Shown: positions 46,851 to 56,031 of the stretch, in pieces
Layout: every line of letters starts with the position of its first letter
How positions within the stretch are numbered: the first letter of the stretch is position 1
Source of the DNA: Vagococcus hydrophili
GTDB taxonomy: Bacteria; Bacillota; Bacilli; Lactobacillales; Vagococcaceae
Length of the DNA stretch: 64,000 nt
Direction of reading: 5' to 3'
NCBI RefSeq assembly: GCF_011304195.1
Contig: NZ_CP049887.1
Location: 992,001-1,056,000 of the forward strand
Program-made: the position numbers and the translations under genes
Notes under the pieces: generated by a model
Databases searched by the model: none
Seen by the model: only the letters and a program-made list of their open reading frames with translations
What the model was told of the DNA's origin: nothing

Positions 46851-48066
46851 GCTGTTCTCCTTTTTGTGTAATAACTTGCTCTAACATTCGTAATAACTTT
46901 TCCCCTGAACCTACTTCATACCGCTTATTAATCAAGTTTTCCCCTAATTTCAAAAGACTCCGCTCCATTTGGATTCGAGTCTCTCCAACAGGCGCTTCTT
47001 TCACTTCTTTGACTTGAGAATCACCAATGGTTCGTCTGATAATTTCTGTCCCAGCATAGCCCAGTGAATCCGCCATGATTTCTTGCAAATAATTTTCTTT
47101 AAATGCTGTATTTTGATACAAGGAAAGAGTTATTTTTTGATCGTAACTTACTGACAATTTTTCTTTAACTAAATCAAAAATACAGACAATCGTTTCCCGT
47201 AACCATTTATCAAAAACCTCATCTTCCTCATAGTATTTATTTTTAATCAACGGAAAGAACAGATTTCCTATCACGTTTCCTATGTCATAGCCCATCGGAC
47301 CATAGAAAGCGAACTCTGGATCAATGACTTTCATGCCTTGTCGGTTCACAAAAATCGAACCTGAATGAAGGTCTCCGTGAAGCAAAGCTTGGGCATTATT
47401 CAAATAATTATTTCGCAGCTTCGCGACTTCTGCGATGAGCTTATCATTTTGATAAATATTCTCTGTGACAAAAGACAGATTTTCAGCTAAGATATTATTT
47501 TGTTTTTTATAGTCATTATACGGTTCGGTGAACACTAAATCCTCACTAATATCACACATTTCGATGTTAACAAAATCTTGAACTAGTCGTTTTTTATCTT
47601 GGCGATTCCAAACTAAATCCGTTGTCGATAATAAGGTTTCCACTAAAAAGGTACTGATATCTTCAGCTAAATTAGGAAAGCTTTTCTTATTTTCTAATTC
47701 ATACCGTAAATTTTTAAATGAAGAAACATCCTCCATTACTAGTGTCGCCATCACTTCATCATAATGATAAATTTCAGGAATATATTCTGGCACTAAGTCA
47801 TACTGCATCGTTAAAATGTCTGCTTCAATTCGATTACGATTAATATCCAATGGTCGACCTGACGAGCGTAACAATGTATCTGCTTGTTTAACGACCACAC
47901 TTTTACCTGTTCTTTCACTCTTTACCATGAAGACATAGTTAATGTTTCCGTCGCCAATTTCTTTAACAGATAGCACCTCTGATTTTTCAAATAATCCTAA
48001 AGCAAAAACATATGCCTTCACATCTTCACCCGACATTAAAAAGTGCTGACTAAATTTTTCTGACAT
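46834..48066 (-). CDS. mtnK: 5-methylthioribose kinase
   Basis: The 410-residue kinase of the APH-like fold phosphorylates methylthioribose at C1. Motifs: GDGNINYVF (nucleotide loop, near 36), ALLHGDLHSGSIFVN (catalytic Asp near 230), and VIDPEFAFYGPMGYDIGNVIGN (metal-binding Asp). Start at ATG 48066. The ribosome site is weak (TAGG). It is first in the mtnK-mtnA-aldolase operon. The substrate methylthioribose or 5-deoxyribose would come from MTA or 5'-deoxyadenosine through a nucleosidase encoded elsewhere. Confidence 0.92.
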   Translation of the reverse strand: MSEKFSQHFLMSGEDVKAYVFALGLFEKSEVLSVKEIGDGNINYVFMVKSERTGKSVVVKQADTLLRSSGRPLDINRNRIEADILTMQYDLVPEYIPEIYHYDEVMATLVMEDVSSFKNLRYELENKKSFPNLAEDISTFLVETLLSTTDLVWNRQDKKRLVQDFVNIEMCDISEDLVFTEPYNDYKKQNNILAENLSFVTENIYQNDKLIAEVAKLRNNYLNNAQALLHGDLHSGSIFVNRQGMKVIDPEFAFYGPMGYDIGNVIGNLFFPLIKNKYYEEDEVFDKWLRETIVCIFDLVKEKLSVSYDQKITLSLYQNTAFKENYLQEIMADSLGYAGTEIIRRTIGDSQVKEVKEAPVGETRIQMERSLLKLGENLINKRYEVGSGEKLLRMLEQVITQKGEQHETSR

Positions 48067-48096
48067 CTATTTCTAACCTACTTTCACAATGAGCCT

Positions 48097-48147
48097 TATA
48101 AAAAGAGGTTACACTGATAACTTGTATCTGCGCAACCTCTTTTTTGA
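48097..48147 (-). terminator. Terminator after dmkA
   Basis: On the minus strand AAAAAAGAGGTT (48134-48145) and AACCTCTTTTT (48100-48110) are complementary arms with a 23-base loop, ending in a T-run. Confidence 0.85.
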
Positions 48148-49089
48148 TTATTTTAAAATTAAACTTAGTAATAGGCCGATAACTTGAGCCCCGTTAAAAA
48201 TGATTAAATTTTTAATGGAAATTCCAAAGGTCGTTGCCTTCTCTTGTTTTCGGCTAAAAGTTTGGACATTTTTATGGATTAAAGGAAATGTCCCTAATAC
48301 GACTAGCATAACCCAATGATAAATCCCTAAAACAACGCCGCCAGCTATAAAGAAATAGCAGCTATACATTAATATTTGGAACAACTTCACGCCATTTTCC
48401 TTACCAATATAATAAGGTAATGTGTAACGGTGATTACTAATATCTTGTTCCATGTCACATAAATTATTAGCCAACATAATATTAGCTATGGTAAAAATCA
48501 TCGGAACCGATGCCCACACAATAAAGAATAATTCTTTAATATTTCCAACTAAAGCAAAATGACCATCCATTAAAGATAGACTTAAAATATCTAATTGAGA
48601 AATATTCAAGTAAATGGTAATAAAGAAAATACCGAATCCCATGGTCACACCACTAAAAATCTCACCTAAAGGCATCCGTGATAATGGTACTGGACCAAAC
48701 GTATAGAAAATACCGATTAAAAAGCACAAGCCACCCATTGCTAAAAGAAGTAAGCTTGTTCGGTATGTTAAATAGATACCGATTAAACTAGAAAAAGCAA
48801 TCATCCCATAAATCAGATAACTCACTTTATTTTCATCCAACTTAGCAATCCCTACAATATTTGTATTCTCTTGATAGTGATCATTCTTGGCTTTTTTGAA
48901 ATCCATTAAATTGTTAATAGCTGTGGTTGCCATATCAAAAGTAAACATTGCCACAAAAAACAGCAGCATATTCACTAGATTAAGGGTGCCAAAATAATAC
49001 GCCGAAAACAATAATCCAACTAAATAAGGAAACAAACTCGCTAATTTGGTTCGAATCTCAACCAACTCTAAAAAAACTTTGACTGTCAT
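48148..49089 (-). CDS. dmkA: UbiA-family demethylmenaquinone prenyltransferase (DmkA)
   Basis: The 313-residue membrane prenyltransferase has about eight helices and the two UbiA aspartate motifs NNLMDFKKAKND (near 60) and NNLCDMEQDISNHR (near 205). In Listeria the homologous MenA paralog DmkA makes the demethylmenaquinone dedicated to extracellular electron transfer, using the isoprenoid from DmkB. It lies 12 bases after fmnB in a shared transcript. It could alternatively be the general MenA, but location in the EET locus favours DmkA. Confidence 0.88.
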   Translation of the reverse strand: MTVKVFLELVEIRTKLASLFPYLVGLLFSAYYFGTLNLVNMLLFFVAMFTFDMATTAINNLMDFKKAKNDHYQENTNIVGIAKLDENKVSYLIYGMIAFSSLIGIYLTYRTSLLLLAMGGLCFLIGIFYTFGPVPLSRMPLGEIFSGVTMGFGIFFITIYLNISQLDILSLSLMDGHFALVGNIKELFFIVWASVPMIFTIANIMLANNLCDMEQDISNHRYTLPYYIGKENGVKLFQILMYSCYFFIAGGVVLGIYHWVMLVVLGTFPLIHKNVQTFSRKQEKATTFGISIKNLIIFNGAQVIGLLLSLILK

Positions 49090-49101
49090 GTTACTCCCTC
49101 A

Positions 49102-50205
49102 CTATTTTAAATCTTTAATATCTTTGACTTTATAAGGTGAATCTTCATTTAATTTGAAGACATCCTTCACACCACTACTTAAATAAATATCATCGCTTTT
49201 TGTAATAAAGATGGCATCAATATCTTTTCTAGCTTCTACATATTTCATACCTTCTTTGACCCCCATTGAAAAAACACCTGTTGATAGACCGTCACCAGCA
49301 ACCGACGTTTCTGAAATAATGGTCACGCCAGCAATTTCATTATCAAAAGGATAACCTGTTTCTGAGCTGAATAAATGGTGGTAAATTTTGCCATCTACTT
49401 CTAAATTACGCTCATAAATTCCAGAGGTTACTAGAGACATATTTTTCTTCTCAACAGAACCTGCGATGGTATTTCTGGCTTCATTCGGATCTTGGATACC
49501 GACTTTCCAGTTACCTGATTTATTTTTAGGACTGTCACCTAAAACATAGATATTACCACCTAAATCAACAATCCCTGTTGTCACACCGTTGTCTTTAAGA
49601 ACTTGGACTGCTTCATCGGTAATAAACCCTTTAGCAATCGCACCTAAATCAAGTTCCATGCCTTTGTCTTCAAGAAAGACGGTTTTTTCTTTTTCATCTA
49701 ATTTCACTTTGTTGTAATCAACTAATTTTAATTTATCATCAATTTCTTTTTGTGCGGGTTTTCTCGCATCATCAAAACCAATGTGCCATAAACTTGTGAT
49801 TGGTCCAATGGTTAAATCAAACCCACCCTTAGAATCATCACTATAATAGAGAGAATCCTTTGCTAAACGAAAAACATCATCTGAGACTTTTACTGGTTTA
49901 ATCCCTGCTTGCTCATTGATTTGATCCACTTCAGAGCCTTTTTGATTCACGGTGATTTTCTTATCTAATTCTTTGATTCGGTCAAAGACTTTGTCTAAAA
50001 CATCTTCCTTACCTTCATCAAAAATCTGAACTCTCACATACGTTCCCATTAGAAATTCTTCTTTTTTATAAGGATCTTTTAGAACGGATGTGTTCTTTGT
50101 TTCTGCTTTTTTTTCTTCCTTAGCAGTTGTGCCACATGATGCTAATGTTAACATCGCCACTGGTACAACTAGTAATGTTAACCAGCGTTTTTTAGTAAGC
50201 TTCAT
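49102..50205 (-). CDS. fmnB: FMN transferase lipoprotein, ApbE/FmnB family
   Basis: The 367-residue lipoprotein has a lipobox LTLASCGT (Cys at 24) and an ApbE flavin transferase domain: the FAD-contacting LGAIAKGFITDEAV and VDLGGNIYVLG, and the metal-site region ISETSVAGDGLSTGVFSMG. It transfers FMN from FAD to threonine residues of exported proteins, here most likely PplA, the gene immediately upstream. It lies on the cell surface. A terminator separates it from pplA, and dmkA follows. Confidence 0.93.
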   Translation of the reverse strand: MKLTKKRWLTLLVVPVAMLTLASCGTTAKEEKKAETKNTSVLKDPYKKEEFLMGTYVRVQIFDEGKEDVLDKVFDRIKELDKKITVNQKGSEVDQINEQAGIKPVKVSDDVFRLAKDSLYYSDDSKGGFDLTIGPITSLWHIGFDDARKPAQKEIDDKLKLVDYNKVKLDEKEKTVFLEDKGMELDLGAIAKGFITDEAVQVLKDNGVTTGIVDLGGNIYVLGDSPKNKSGNWKVGIQDPNEARNTIAGSVEKKNMSLVTSGIYERNLEVDGKIYHHLFSSETGYPFDNEIAGVTIISETSVAGDGLSTGVFSMGVKEGMKYVEARKDIDAIFITKSDDIYLSSGVKDVFKLNEDSPYKVKDIKDLK

Positions 50206-50272
50206 TGATTTTCCCCCGTTTTTAGTTATCTGTTACATTTAACTATAATTTTAAGCTTTTTTCAAATTAAAA

Positions 50273-50314
50273 CAAAAAAGAAGCTGTGACTAAGTATAAA
50301 AACTTTGTCACAAC
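50273..50314 (-). terminator. Terminator after pplA
   Basis: On the minus strand GTTGTGAC (50307-50314) and GTCACAGC (50283-50290) are arms; TTCTTTTTTG follows. Confidence 0.85.
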
Positions 50315-50333
50315 CTCCTGAATTTAGATCAAA

Positions 50334-51260
50334 TTATTTTTGTTTAAAAACGATGTTGTCTACTTCAATTTTAGCAGTATCGCCTTTTTCTGCAGCATTA
50401 ATTAATTGTTCTGCATACATTTGGAATGAATGAGTAGAGTGAGTTGCTCCTGTTACTACGTCCATTTCAGATGGTTTTTGTTTTTCAACTAAAGCTTTGT
50501 TTAACTCAGGAATATATTTTTCTGGGCTATTTTTTGAAACTTCTTCCATTTTTTTGTTGTATTCAGCATCTTCTTTTTTAGATTTGCCGTCTTTATTTAC
50601 ATTATCATATTTAGATTCTGTAATTTTTTTGTCTTTAACTACCATAGTAAAGACTGTGTGGTAACCGTTAGAATCATTTTTTTCTTCTAATGTGTATTCA
50701 CCGTCTTTTAATTCAGCGCCATTATCGATTTCGATTTTGTCTGTTTTACCAGCTTGAGCTGCTTGAATTAATTGTTGTGCGTAGTTTTTGAATGAGTCAG
50801 TAGAGTGAGTTGCACCAGTTACTACGTCAACGCCGTCAGCAGATTGTGCTGCTAAGAAAGCTTCGTTTAATTCTGGAATAAATTCTTTTGGTCCAGTTTT
50901 AGTAACTTCTTTCATTTTTTTGTTGTAGCCTTCATCTTCTGTTTTTGATTTGCCATCTTTGTTGATGTTATCATATTTAGATTCAGCAATTTTACCGTCT
51001 TTTACTACCATAGTAAATGTCGCACGGTAACCATTGTTTTCATTTTTTTCTTCTAATGTGTAAGTACCATCTTTAAGTTCGCCACCAGCTTCTTTTTCTT
51101 TTGGAGCTGCGTCTTCTTTTTTATCGTCTTTTTTAGCAACTTCAGTTGATTTTGCTGTAGAGCCTTTTGTATCTTTATCTTTACTTCCGCCACAAGCAGC
51201 TAATAAAATAGTTGTCATAGCTAAAACTGTCATACCAGTAATTAATTTTTTCATTTTCAT
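50334..51260 (-). CDS. pplA: Flavinylated electron-shuttle lipoprotein PplA
   Basis: The 308-residue lipoprotein starts at ATG 51260 with GGTGG upstream (the frame extends 11 codons further). Lipobox LLAACGG (Cys near 22), Lys/Asp-rich spacer, then two homologous FMN-binding domains, each starting LKDGTYTLEEKN-like and ending in DVVTGATHST, the flavinylation motif with acceptor Thr. In Listeria PplA is the FMN-carrying surface shuttle that passes electrons from Ndh2 to external iron or flavins. It is divergent from ndh2, so the two share a 296-base control region. Confidence 0.94.
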   Translation of the reverse strand: MKMKKLITGMTVLAMTTILLAACGGSKDKDTKGSTAKSTEVAKKDDKKEDAAPKEKEAGGELKDGTYTLEEKNENNGYRATFTMVVKDGKIAESKYDNINKDGKSKTEDEGYNKKMKEVTKTGPKEFIPELNEAFLAAQSADGVDVVTGATHSTDSFKNYAQQLIQAAQAGKTDKIEIDNGAELKDGEYTLEEKNDSNGYHTVFTMVVKDKKITESKYDNVNKDGKSKKEDAEYNKKMEEVSKNSPEKYIPELNKALVEKQKPSEMDVVTGATHSTHSFQMYAEQLINAAEKGDTAKIEVDNIVFKQK

Positions 51261-51454
51261 AATGATAAAACCACCTTTTATTTTTTTGTTCATGTGAACT
51301 TATTTACAGAATTTATTTTATCTCATTCCTCTATAAAAAGCAATTCTTTTTAAAATACAAATTCACTTTTTCACAAATTTCTAATAAAAGGGTGTAACTC
51401 TTAAAAAATCTAAATTTTTTCTAAATTTTGTTAGACTTTTTTAGTGCTTGCCTT

Positions 51455-51479
51455 TATAATTAAATACGATTGTGTATTT
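51455..51479 (+). promoter_or_regulatory. Promoter and inverted repeat of ndh2
   Basis: A TATAAT -10 box (51455-51460) is followed immediately by AAATAC-N6-GTATTT (51462-51479), an 18-bp inverted repeat over the probable start of transcription. The position suits a repressor operator. No conserved -35 is visible. Confidence 0.5.
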
Positions 51480-51555
51480 TTTTTCACGTAATCATTTTAT
51501 TATTTTGTATTTTGTATTTATTATTTTTTATTTATGTAAAGGGGAGAAAATTATA

Positions 51556-53481
51556 ATGGCTAAAACAGAGATTGTTGTAGTCGGTGCCGGATATTCTGGA
51601 ATAGCAGCAGCTAAAATGCTTTCTAAGAAATTGAAAAAAAACAGCGATGCCCACATCACTTTAATTGATCGTCATTCATACCAAACGATGATGACTGAAT
51701 TACATGAAGTTGCAGGTGGACGTGTTGAACCAGAAGCTATCCAATACGACTTACAAAGACTTTTCTGTAAAAGAAAAAATGTTAGTGTTGTTACTGACTC
51801 AGTTGTTAATGTTGATAAAGAAAATAAAGTGGTTAAAACAGAACGCGGTTCTTATTCATTTGACTACTTAGTACTTGCAATGGGTGGAGAACCAAATGAC
51901 TTTGGAACTCCTGGTGTGAAAGAACATGGATTCACTTTATGGTCAATGGATAACGCGATTAAAATCCGTCACCACATTGAAAAAACAGTGACTCTTGCTT
52001 CTATGGAACCAGATGCTGAAAAACGCAAAGCAATGTTAAACTTTGTTGTCTGTGGTTCTGGCTTTACAGGGATCGAAATGGTCGGCGAATTAATCGACTG
52101 GAAAAATATCCTTGCTAAGAAAAACAAATTAGATCCAAGCGAAATCAACTTAATGGTTGTTGAAGCAGCTCCTACTATCTTAAACATGTTAGATCGTAAC
52201 GATGCTGGTAAAGCTGAAAAATACCTAGTTAAAAAAGGTGTTCAAATCTTAAAAGATACACCAATCGTTGAAGTAGCAGAAGATCATATCGTTCTTAAAT
52301 CAGGCGAAAAAATTCCAACACATACTTTAATCTGGACTGCTGGTGTTAAAGCTAACAGTGATGCTGAAGAATTTGAAATGGAATCAGCTCGTGCAGCACG
52401 TTTAGTTGCTAATGAATTTATGCAAGCTAAAGGCTACGAAGATAAAAATATTTACGTGATTGGTGACTTAGTTTACTTTGAAGAAAAAGAAAACATGGCA
52501 ACACCACAAATCGTTCAGGCAGCTGAACAAACTGGTCATTGTGCCGCTAAAAATATTTTAGCTGACATTAATGGTAGTGAAAAAGTAGCTTATAAAGGTA
52601 AATACGATGGATTTATGGTATCAATCGGCTCTAAATATGCTGTAGCATGTGTCTTTGATAAAATCCATATGAGTGGTTTCTTCGCAATGGCGATGAAACA
52701 CGTGATTAACTTACGTTACTTCTTTGATATCCGTTCTGGATATTATGCTTTCCAATATATCATGCACGAATTCTTCAGAATTGGGGACGAGCGTAACATT
52801 ATGCGCGGTCACTCTTCACGTAATAGTAACGTGTTATGGTCAGTACCATTACGTGTCTTCTACGGTTCTGTATGGTTAGTTGAAGCAATGAAAAAAGTGG
52901 TTGGTAATGGTAAATTACTACAACCTGGTACTTGGTTTGGTGAAGGTTCATGGTTTACGGATAGCGTTGCTTTCCCATTCCCATGGTTACAACAAGCTGC
53001 TGATGCGACAAGTGGTGCCAGTGAAGCTGGCGACGCTGCAGGTAGTGCTGTTGATGCTGCCGCTGCTGTAGCTGATCCTGCTTTTGGTTTAAGCTATGCT
53101 TATGGTGAAGAACCAATGACAGTTTTCAAACATATGCCTAAATGGTTCTCAAACATCATGGAATTCATGATGCCTAACCAAGACGTTGCTTTGTTCATGC
53201 AAAAATTCATGACAATTTTTGAAGTATTGTTAGCATTAGCTATCATTGCTGGTTTATTTACATGGTTAGCTAACGCAACAACGATTGTGTTAGTTGTGAT
53301 GTTCTGTCTTTCAGGTATGTTCTACTGGGTTAACATCTGGTTCATCTTTGTTGCCTTTGCCTTAATGAATGGTTCAGGACGCTCATTTGGTTTAGATAAA
53401 TGGGTAATGCCATGGATCCAAAAAACTGCCGGTAAATGGTGGTATGGCGATGTAAAATCTCAATACGGCGATAATGCTTAA
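51556..53481 (+). CDS. ndh2: EET-type membrane NADH dehydrogenase (Ndh2)
   Basis: The 641-residue flavoenzyme starts at ATG 51556 with GGGGAGAAAA upstream. Residues 1-430 are a type II NADH:quinone oxidoreductase (FAD-binding VVGAGYSGIAAAK, NAD-binding CGSGFTGIEMVGEL, YVIGDLVYFE). The C-terminus is extended by about 200 residues containing a low-complexity Ala/Gly segment and a bundle of transmembrane helices (DoxX-like), which distinguishes the EET enzyme from ordinary Ndh. It passes electrons from NADH to demethylmenaquinone. It is divergent from pplA. Confidence 0.94.
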   Translation: MAKTEIVVVGAGYSGIAAAKMLSKKLKKNSDAHITLIDRHSYQTMMTELHEVAGGRVEPEAIQYDLQRLFCKRKNVSVVTDSVVNVDKENKVVKTERGSYSFDYLVLAMGGEPNDFGTPGVKEHGFTLWSMDNAIKIRHHIEKTVTLASMEPDAEKRKAMLNFVVCGSGFTGIEMVGELIDWKNILAKKNKLDPSEINLMVVEAAPTILNMLDRNDAGKAEKYLVKKGVQILKDTPIVEVAEDHIVLKSGEKIPTHTLIWTAGVKANSDAEEFEMESARAARLVANEFMQAKGYEDKNIYVIGDLVYFEEKENMATPQIVQAAEQTGHCAAKNILADINGSEKVAYKGKYDGFMVSIGSKYAVACVFDKIHMSGFFAMAMKHVINLRYFFDIRSGYYAFQYIMHEFFRIGDERNIMRGHSSRNSNVLWSVPLRVFYGSVWLVEAMKKVVGNGKLLQPGTWFGEGSWFTDSVAFPFPWLQQAADATSGASEAGDAAGSAVDAAAAVADPAFGLSYAYGEEPMTVFKHMPKWFSNIMEFMMPNQDVALFMQKFMTIFEVLLALAIIAGLFTWLANATTIVLVVMFCLSGMFYWVNIWFIFVAFALMNGSGRSFGLDKWVMPWIQKTAGKWWYGDVKSQYGDNA

Positions 53482-53499
53482 GTTATAAATTAAATGAGT

Positions 53500-53580
53500 T
53501 GGTCACAGAAACAATTTCTGTGACACCATTTATTAGTATAGGAGGGATTGTGATTACTCAGTCACAGTCCTTTTCTTTTA
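53500..53580 (+). terminator. Two hairpins between ndh2 and eetB
   Basis: First: GTCACAGAA (53503-53511) and TTTCTGTGAC (53515-53524). Second: GGATTGTGA (53545-53553) and GTCACAGTCC (53561-53570), followed by TTTTCTTTT. The second is a good terminator, so eetB and dmkB probably have their own promoter or get partial read-through. Confidence 0.82.
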
Positions 53581-53650
53581 TAATTAAATAGTATTTTCAG
53601 TTGCTTTCAGATTTAAATGATAGTATTCTCACTATGATAGGAGAAACTTA

Positions 53651-54175
53651 ATGAATAAAAATAAAAAATTAATTTATATTGCCTTACTTGTGGCTCAAGG
53701 TGTCATCATTGGGCTGCTTGAAAACATGATTCCTTTTCCATTTGCTTTTGCCCCAGGTGCGAAACTTGGTTTGGCTAACTTAATTACCATTATTGCGATT
53801 TTCACCATGCCAGTAAAAGACAGCTTTTTACTCGTCATTTTGAGACTTTTCTTAACTACTTTACTAGGTGGGACGGTTTCGACCCTACTTTACAGTGCAG
53901 CTGGCGCGATTTTAAGTTATCTAGGTATGCTTTTACTGAAACAATTTGGTCCAAAACGAATTAGTACCATCGGCATTAGTGCGGCTGGCGGTTTTCTTCA
54001 TAACGTTGGTCAGCTCGTCATGGCAAGCTGGATTGCTAGATCTTGGAACGTCATGCTTTATCTGCCAATTCTTTCTTGGATTGGGATCTTAGCTGGAATT
54101 GCCATTGGGATTGCCGCAAATTACGTCATGGAACATGTTAAAACGATTCAAGAATTTAAATTAGAATACGAATAA
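53651..54175 (+). CDS. eetB: EetB-like Gx transporter family membrane protein
   Basis: The 174-residue protein has five to six helices and an N-terminal ENMIPFPFAFAPGAKLGLANL, the signature of the Gx transporter/heptaprenyl-diphosphate-synthase-component-I family. Listeria EetB belongs here and acts with EetA in EET, probably in flavin export. AGGAGAAACTTA is the ribosome site. It lies 170 bases after ndh2, where Listeria has eetA, which is absent. dmkB follows 28 bases later. Confidence 0.88.
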   Translation: MNKNKKLIYIALLVAQGVIIGLLENMIPFPFAFAPGAKLGLANLITIIAIFTMPVKDSFLLVILRLFLTTLLGGTVSTLLYSAAGAILSYLGMLLLKQFGPKRISTIGISAAGGFLHNVGQLVMASWIARSWNVMLYLPILSWIGILAGIAIGIAANYVMEHVKTIQEFKLEYE

Positions 54176-54203
54176 GACACACCCTACAAAAAGGAGACTA
54201 TCC

Positions 54204-55190
54204 ATGGAAATTCATGTCATGTGGAATGATTACCCAAAATTAAAAAAAGAGTTAGAAAAAACTCTAGATTTGATGTCATCCTCTATTTCTTTACCAAATA
54301 AAGACATCGAAAATACCATTATCGAAATGTTTCACTCTGGTGGTAAATTACTTCGACCTGCTTACCTGTTACTTTTTTCAAAATTAGCCAAACAGCCGGA
54401 TTCGAAAAAAAGTATTGCTCTAGCAGCTGCCATGGAAACCTTACATACCGCAACTTTGATTCATGATGATATCATTGATGAAGCTGATTTAAGACGCGGG
54501 GTAACTACCCTCCAAACTAAATTTGATAAAGATGTGGCTGTTTATTCTGGCGATTATTTATTTATTGTCTGTTTTAAACTTCTCGTTCAATATACTGATT
54601 CTTTGCGTAGTATCAAGCTTAATACAGCTAGCATGGAAAAAGTGCTTCTCGGGGAACTTGGTCAAATGGATACTCGTTATCACATGGATATTACAGTGGA
54701 CGAGTACATTCAAAATATTTCAGGTAAAACTGCCGAGCTTTTTGCTTTAAGTTGCTTCTTGGGCTATTTTGAAAATGGTGGTTCTAAAAAAGTAGCGGCT
54801 AATTGTCGTGAAATTGGTAAATCCATTGGTTTAGCTTTCCAAATCGTGGATGATATTTTAGACTACTCACAAGACACCGTAAGTATTGGAAAACCTGTTT
54901 TGGAAGATGTGAAACAAGGGGTTTATAGCTTACCTCTCATCTGTGCTTTAAAAGAAAATAAAGCTTACTTTGAACCTTTGCTTTCTAAAAAAGAGCAAAT
55001 GACGGATGAAGATGCTATCAAAGTTCACGAAGGGGTTGTTCAGTTTAAAGGCGTTGAAAAAGCCTATGAATTGGCTGATTATTATACAGAAGAAGCTTTA
55101 CGTTTAATTCAAAGTTTGCCGGATAATAAAGCTCACACAAAAGATACCATTTATGAGATTACTAAAAACATCTTAACAAGACAAAACTAA
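54204..55190 (+). CDS. dmkB: Polyprenyl diphosphate synthase (DmkB)
   Basis: The 328-residue trans-isoprenyl diphosphate synthase has the first aspartate-rich motif LIHDDIIDEADLRRG (near 93) and the second QIVDDILDYSQD (near 218), with GGKLLRPAYLLL near 50. It elongates farnesyl/geranylgeranyl diphosphate to the menaquinone side chain used by DmkA. AAGGAGACT is the ribosome site. It closes the plus-strand half of the EET locus. HepT/IspB-type housekeeping use is an alternative. Confidence 0.9.
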   Translation: MEIHVMWNDYPKLKKELEKTLDLMSSSISLPNKDIENTIIEMFHSGGKLLRPAYLLLFSKLAKQPDSKKSIALAAAMETLHTATLIHDDIIDEADLRRGVTTLQTKFDKDVAVYSGDYLFIVCFKLLVQYTDSLRSIKLNTASMEKVLLGELGQMDTRYHMDITVDEYIQNISGKTAELFALSCFLGYFENGGSKKVAANCREIGKSIGLAFQIVDDILDYSQDTVSIGKPVLEDVKQGVYSLPLICALKENKAYFEPLLSKKEQMTDEDAIKVHEGVVQFKGVEKAYELADYYTEEALRLIQSLPDNKAHTKDTIYEITKNILTRQN

Positions 55191-55226
55191 AAAAAGATTG
55201 CCCATTCACTTGAGCAATCTTTTTTT
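55191..55226. terminator. Bidirectional terminator after dmkB
   Basis: AAAAAGATTGC (55191-55201) and GCAATCTTTTT (55213-55223) between convergent genes. Confidence 0.92.
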
Positions 55227-55908
55227 AGTTATCTATCTTATATCCTGCTTCAATATTATGTTGAATCATGTCCTCAATATCTTTGTCTGGTGGCAAGTAA
55301 TGGAAGTATTGCCCAATCCGCTTTTTCGATTCGTCTAAATCTTTTGATAAGGTAATGACTTTTGAAAATTTACTCTTACCTGTTGTAATTTCAGCGTCCA
55401 CTCCTTGATGCTTTTTCTTTTTTTGATGGTAATCAATGTCCGTCATTGGAAAAGAATAGGCTTTGTCTGTGCCTGACTTAAACCAAGCCACGTAGGTAAT
55501 CTCACAATTGTGAATGTTATTTACCACGTCTTCGATTTTATCTTCGGCAATCTCTTCCCCATTTAACATGGTTTTTCTTTTTCTAACTTCATCTTGCCAG
55601 GTTTTGTAATCTTCTTTGGTCGTAATCAACATATTATGACCCCCTTCAAAATGCTGTCCCATATCATATACAACCATCATTTCATCTTTAGGAATATGAA
55701 ATTTTTCTTCAAACAACACATAACTATCACGAGTTAATTGCTCTTTGAAAAAATAATAGCCAATATGATGAGACACAAACATTAAGATTGGAAGAGACGT
55801 AATAAGAGTCAAGAGAACATGTTTGATTCGTTTGTCTTTACTCTTTATTCCGCGAAATAAAAAATAACTAGGTGTTGCAATTAAACAAAAAATAATAAGA
55901 TAAATCAT
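55225..55908 (-). CDS. Unknown membrane-anchored protein
   Basis: I do not recognise this 227-residue protein. Two hydrophobic segments (about 1-19 and 30-52) are followed by a soluble region of about 170 residues with MMVVYDMGQHFEGGHN, ITYVAWFKSGTDKAYSFPMTD and a Lys-rich YHQKKKKHQG turn. It is probably an extracytoplasmic domain anchored at the N-terminus. Single gene, convergent with dmkB. No catalytic motif is seen. Confidence 0.65.
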   Translation of the reverse strand: MIYLIIFCLIATPSYFLFRGIKSKDKRIKHVLLTLITSLPILMFVSHHIGYYFFKEQLTRDSYVLFEEKFHIPKDEMMVVYDMGQHFEGGHNMLITTKEDYKTWQDEVRKRKTMLNGEEIAEDKIEDVVNNIHNCEITYVAWFKSGTDKAYSFPMTDIDYHQKKKKHQGVDAEITTGKSKFSKVITLSKDLDESKKRIGQYFHYLPPDKDIEDMIQHNIEAGYKIDN

Positions 55909-56031
55909 CTATCAGACTCCTTTTTTGAGTATTATAGCACAATCCCTTTTTACTTTCTTGCATTCCCACGAGAAGCCCGATATAATCGAAAGGACACAAT
56001 AAATTAGTTTAAAGAAAAAGTGAGGGATTAC

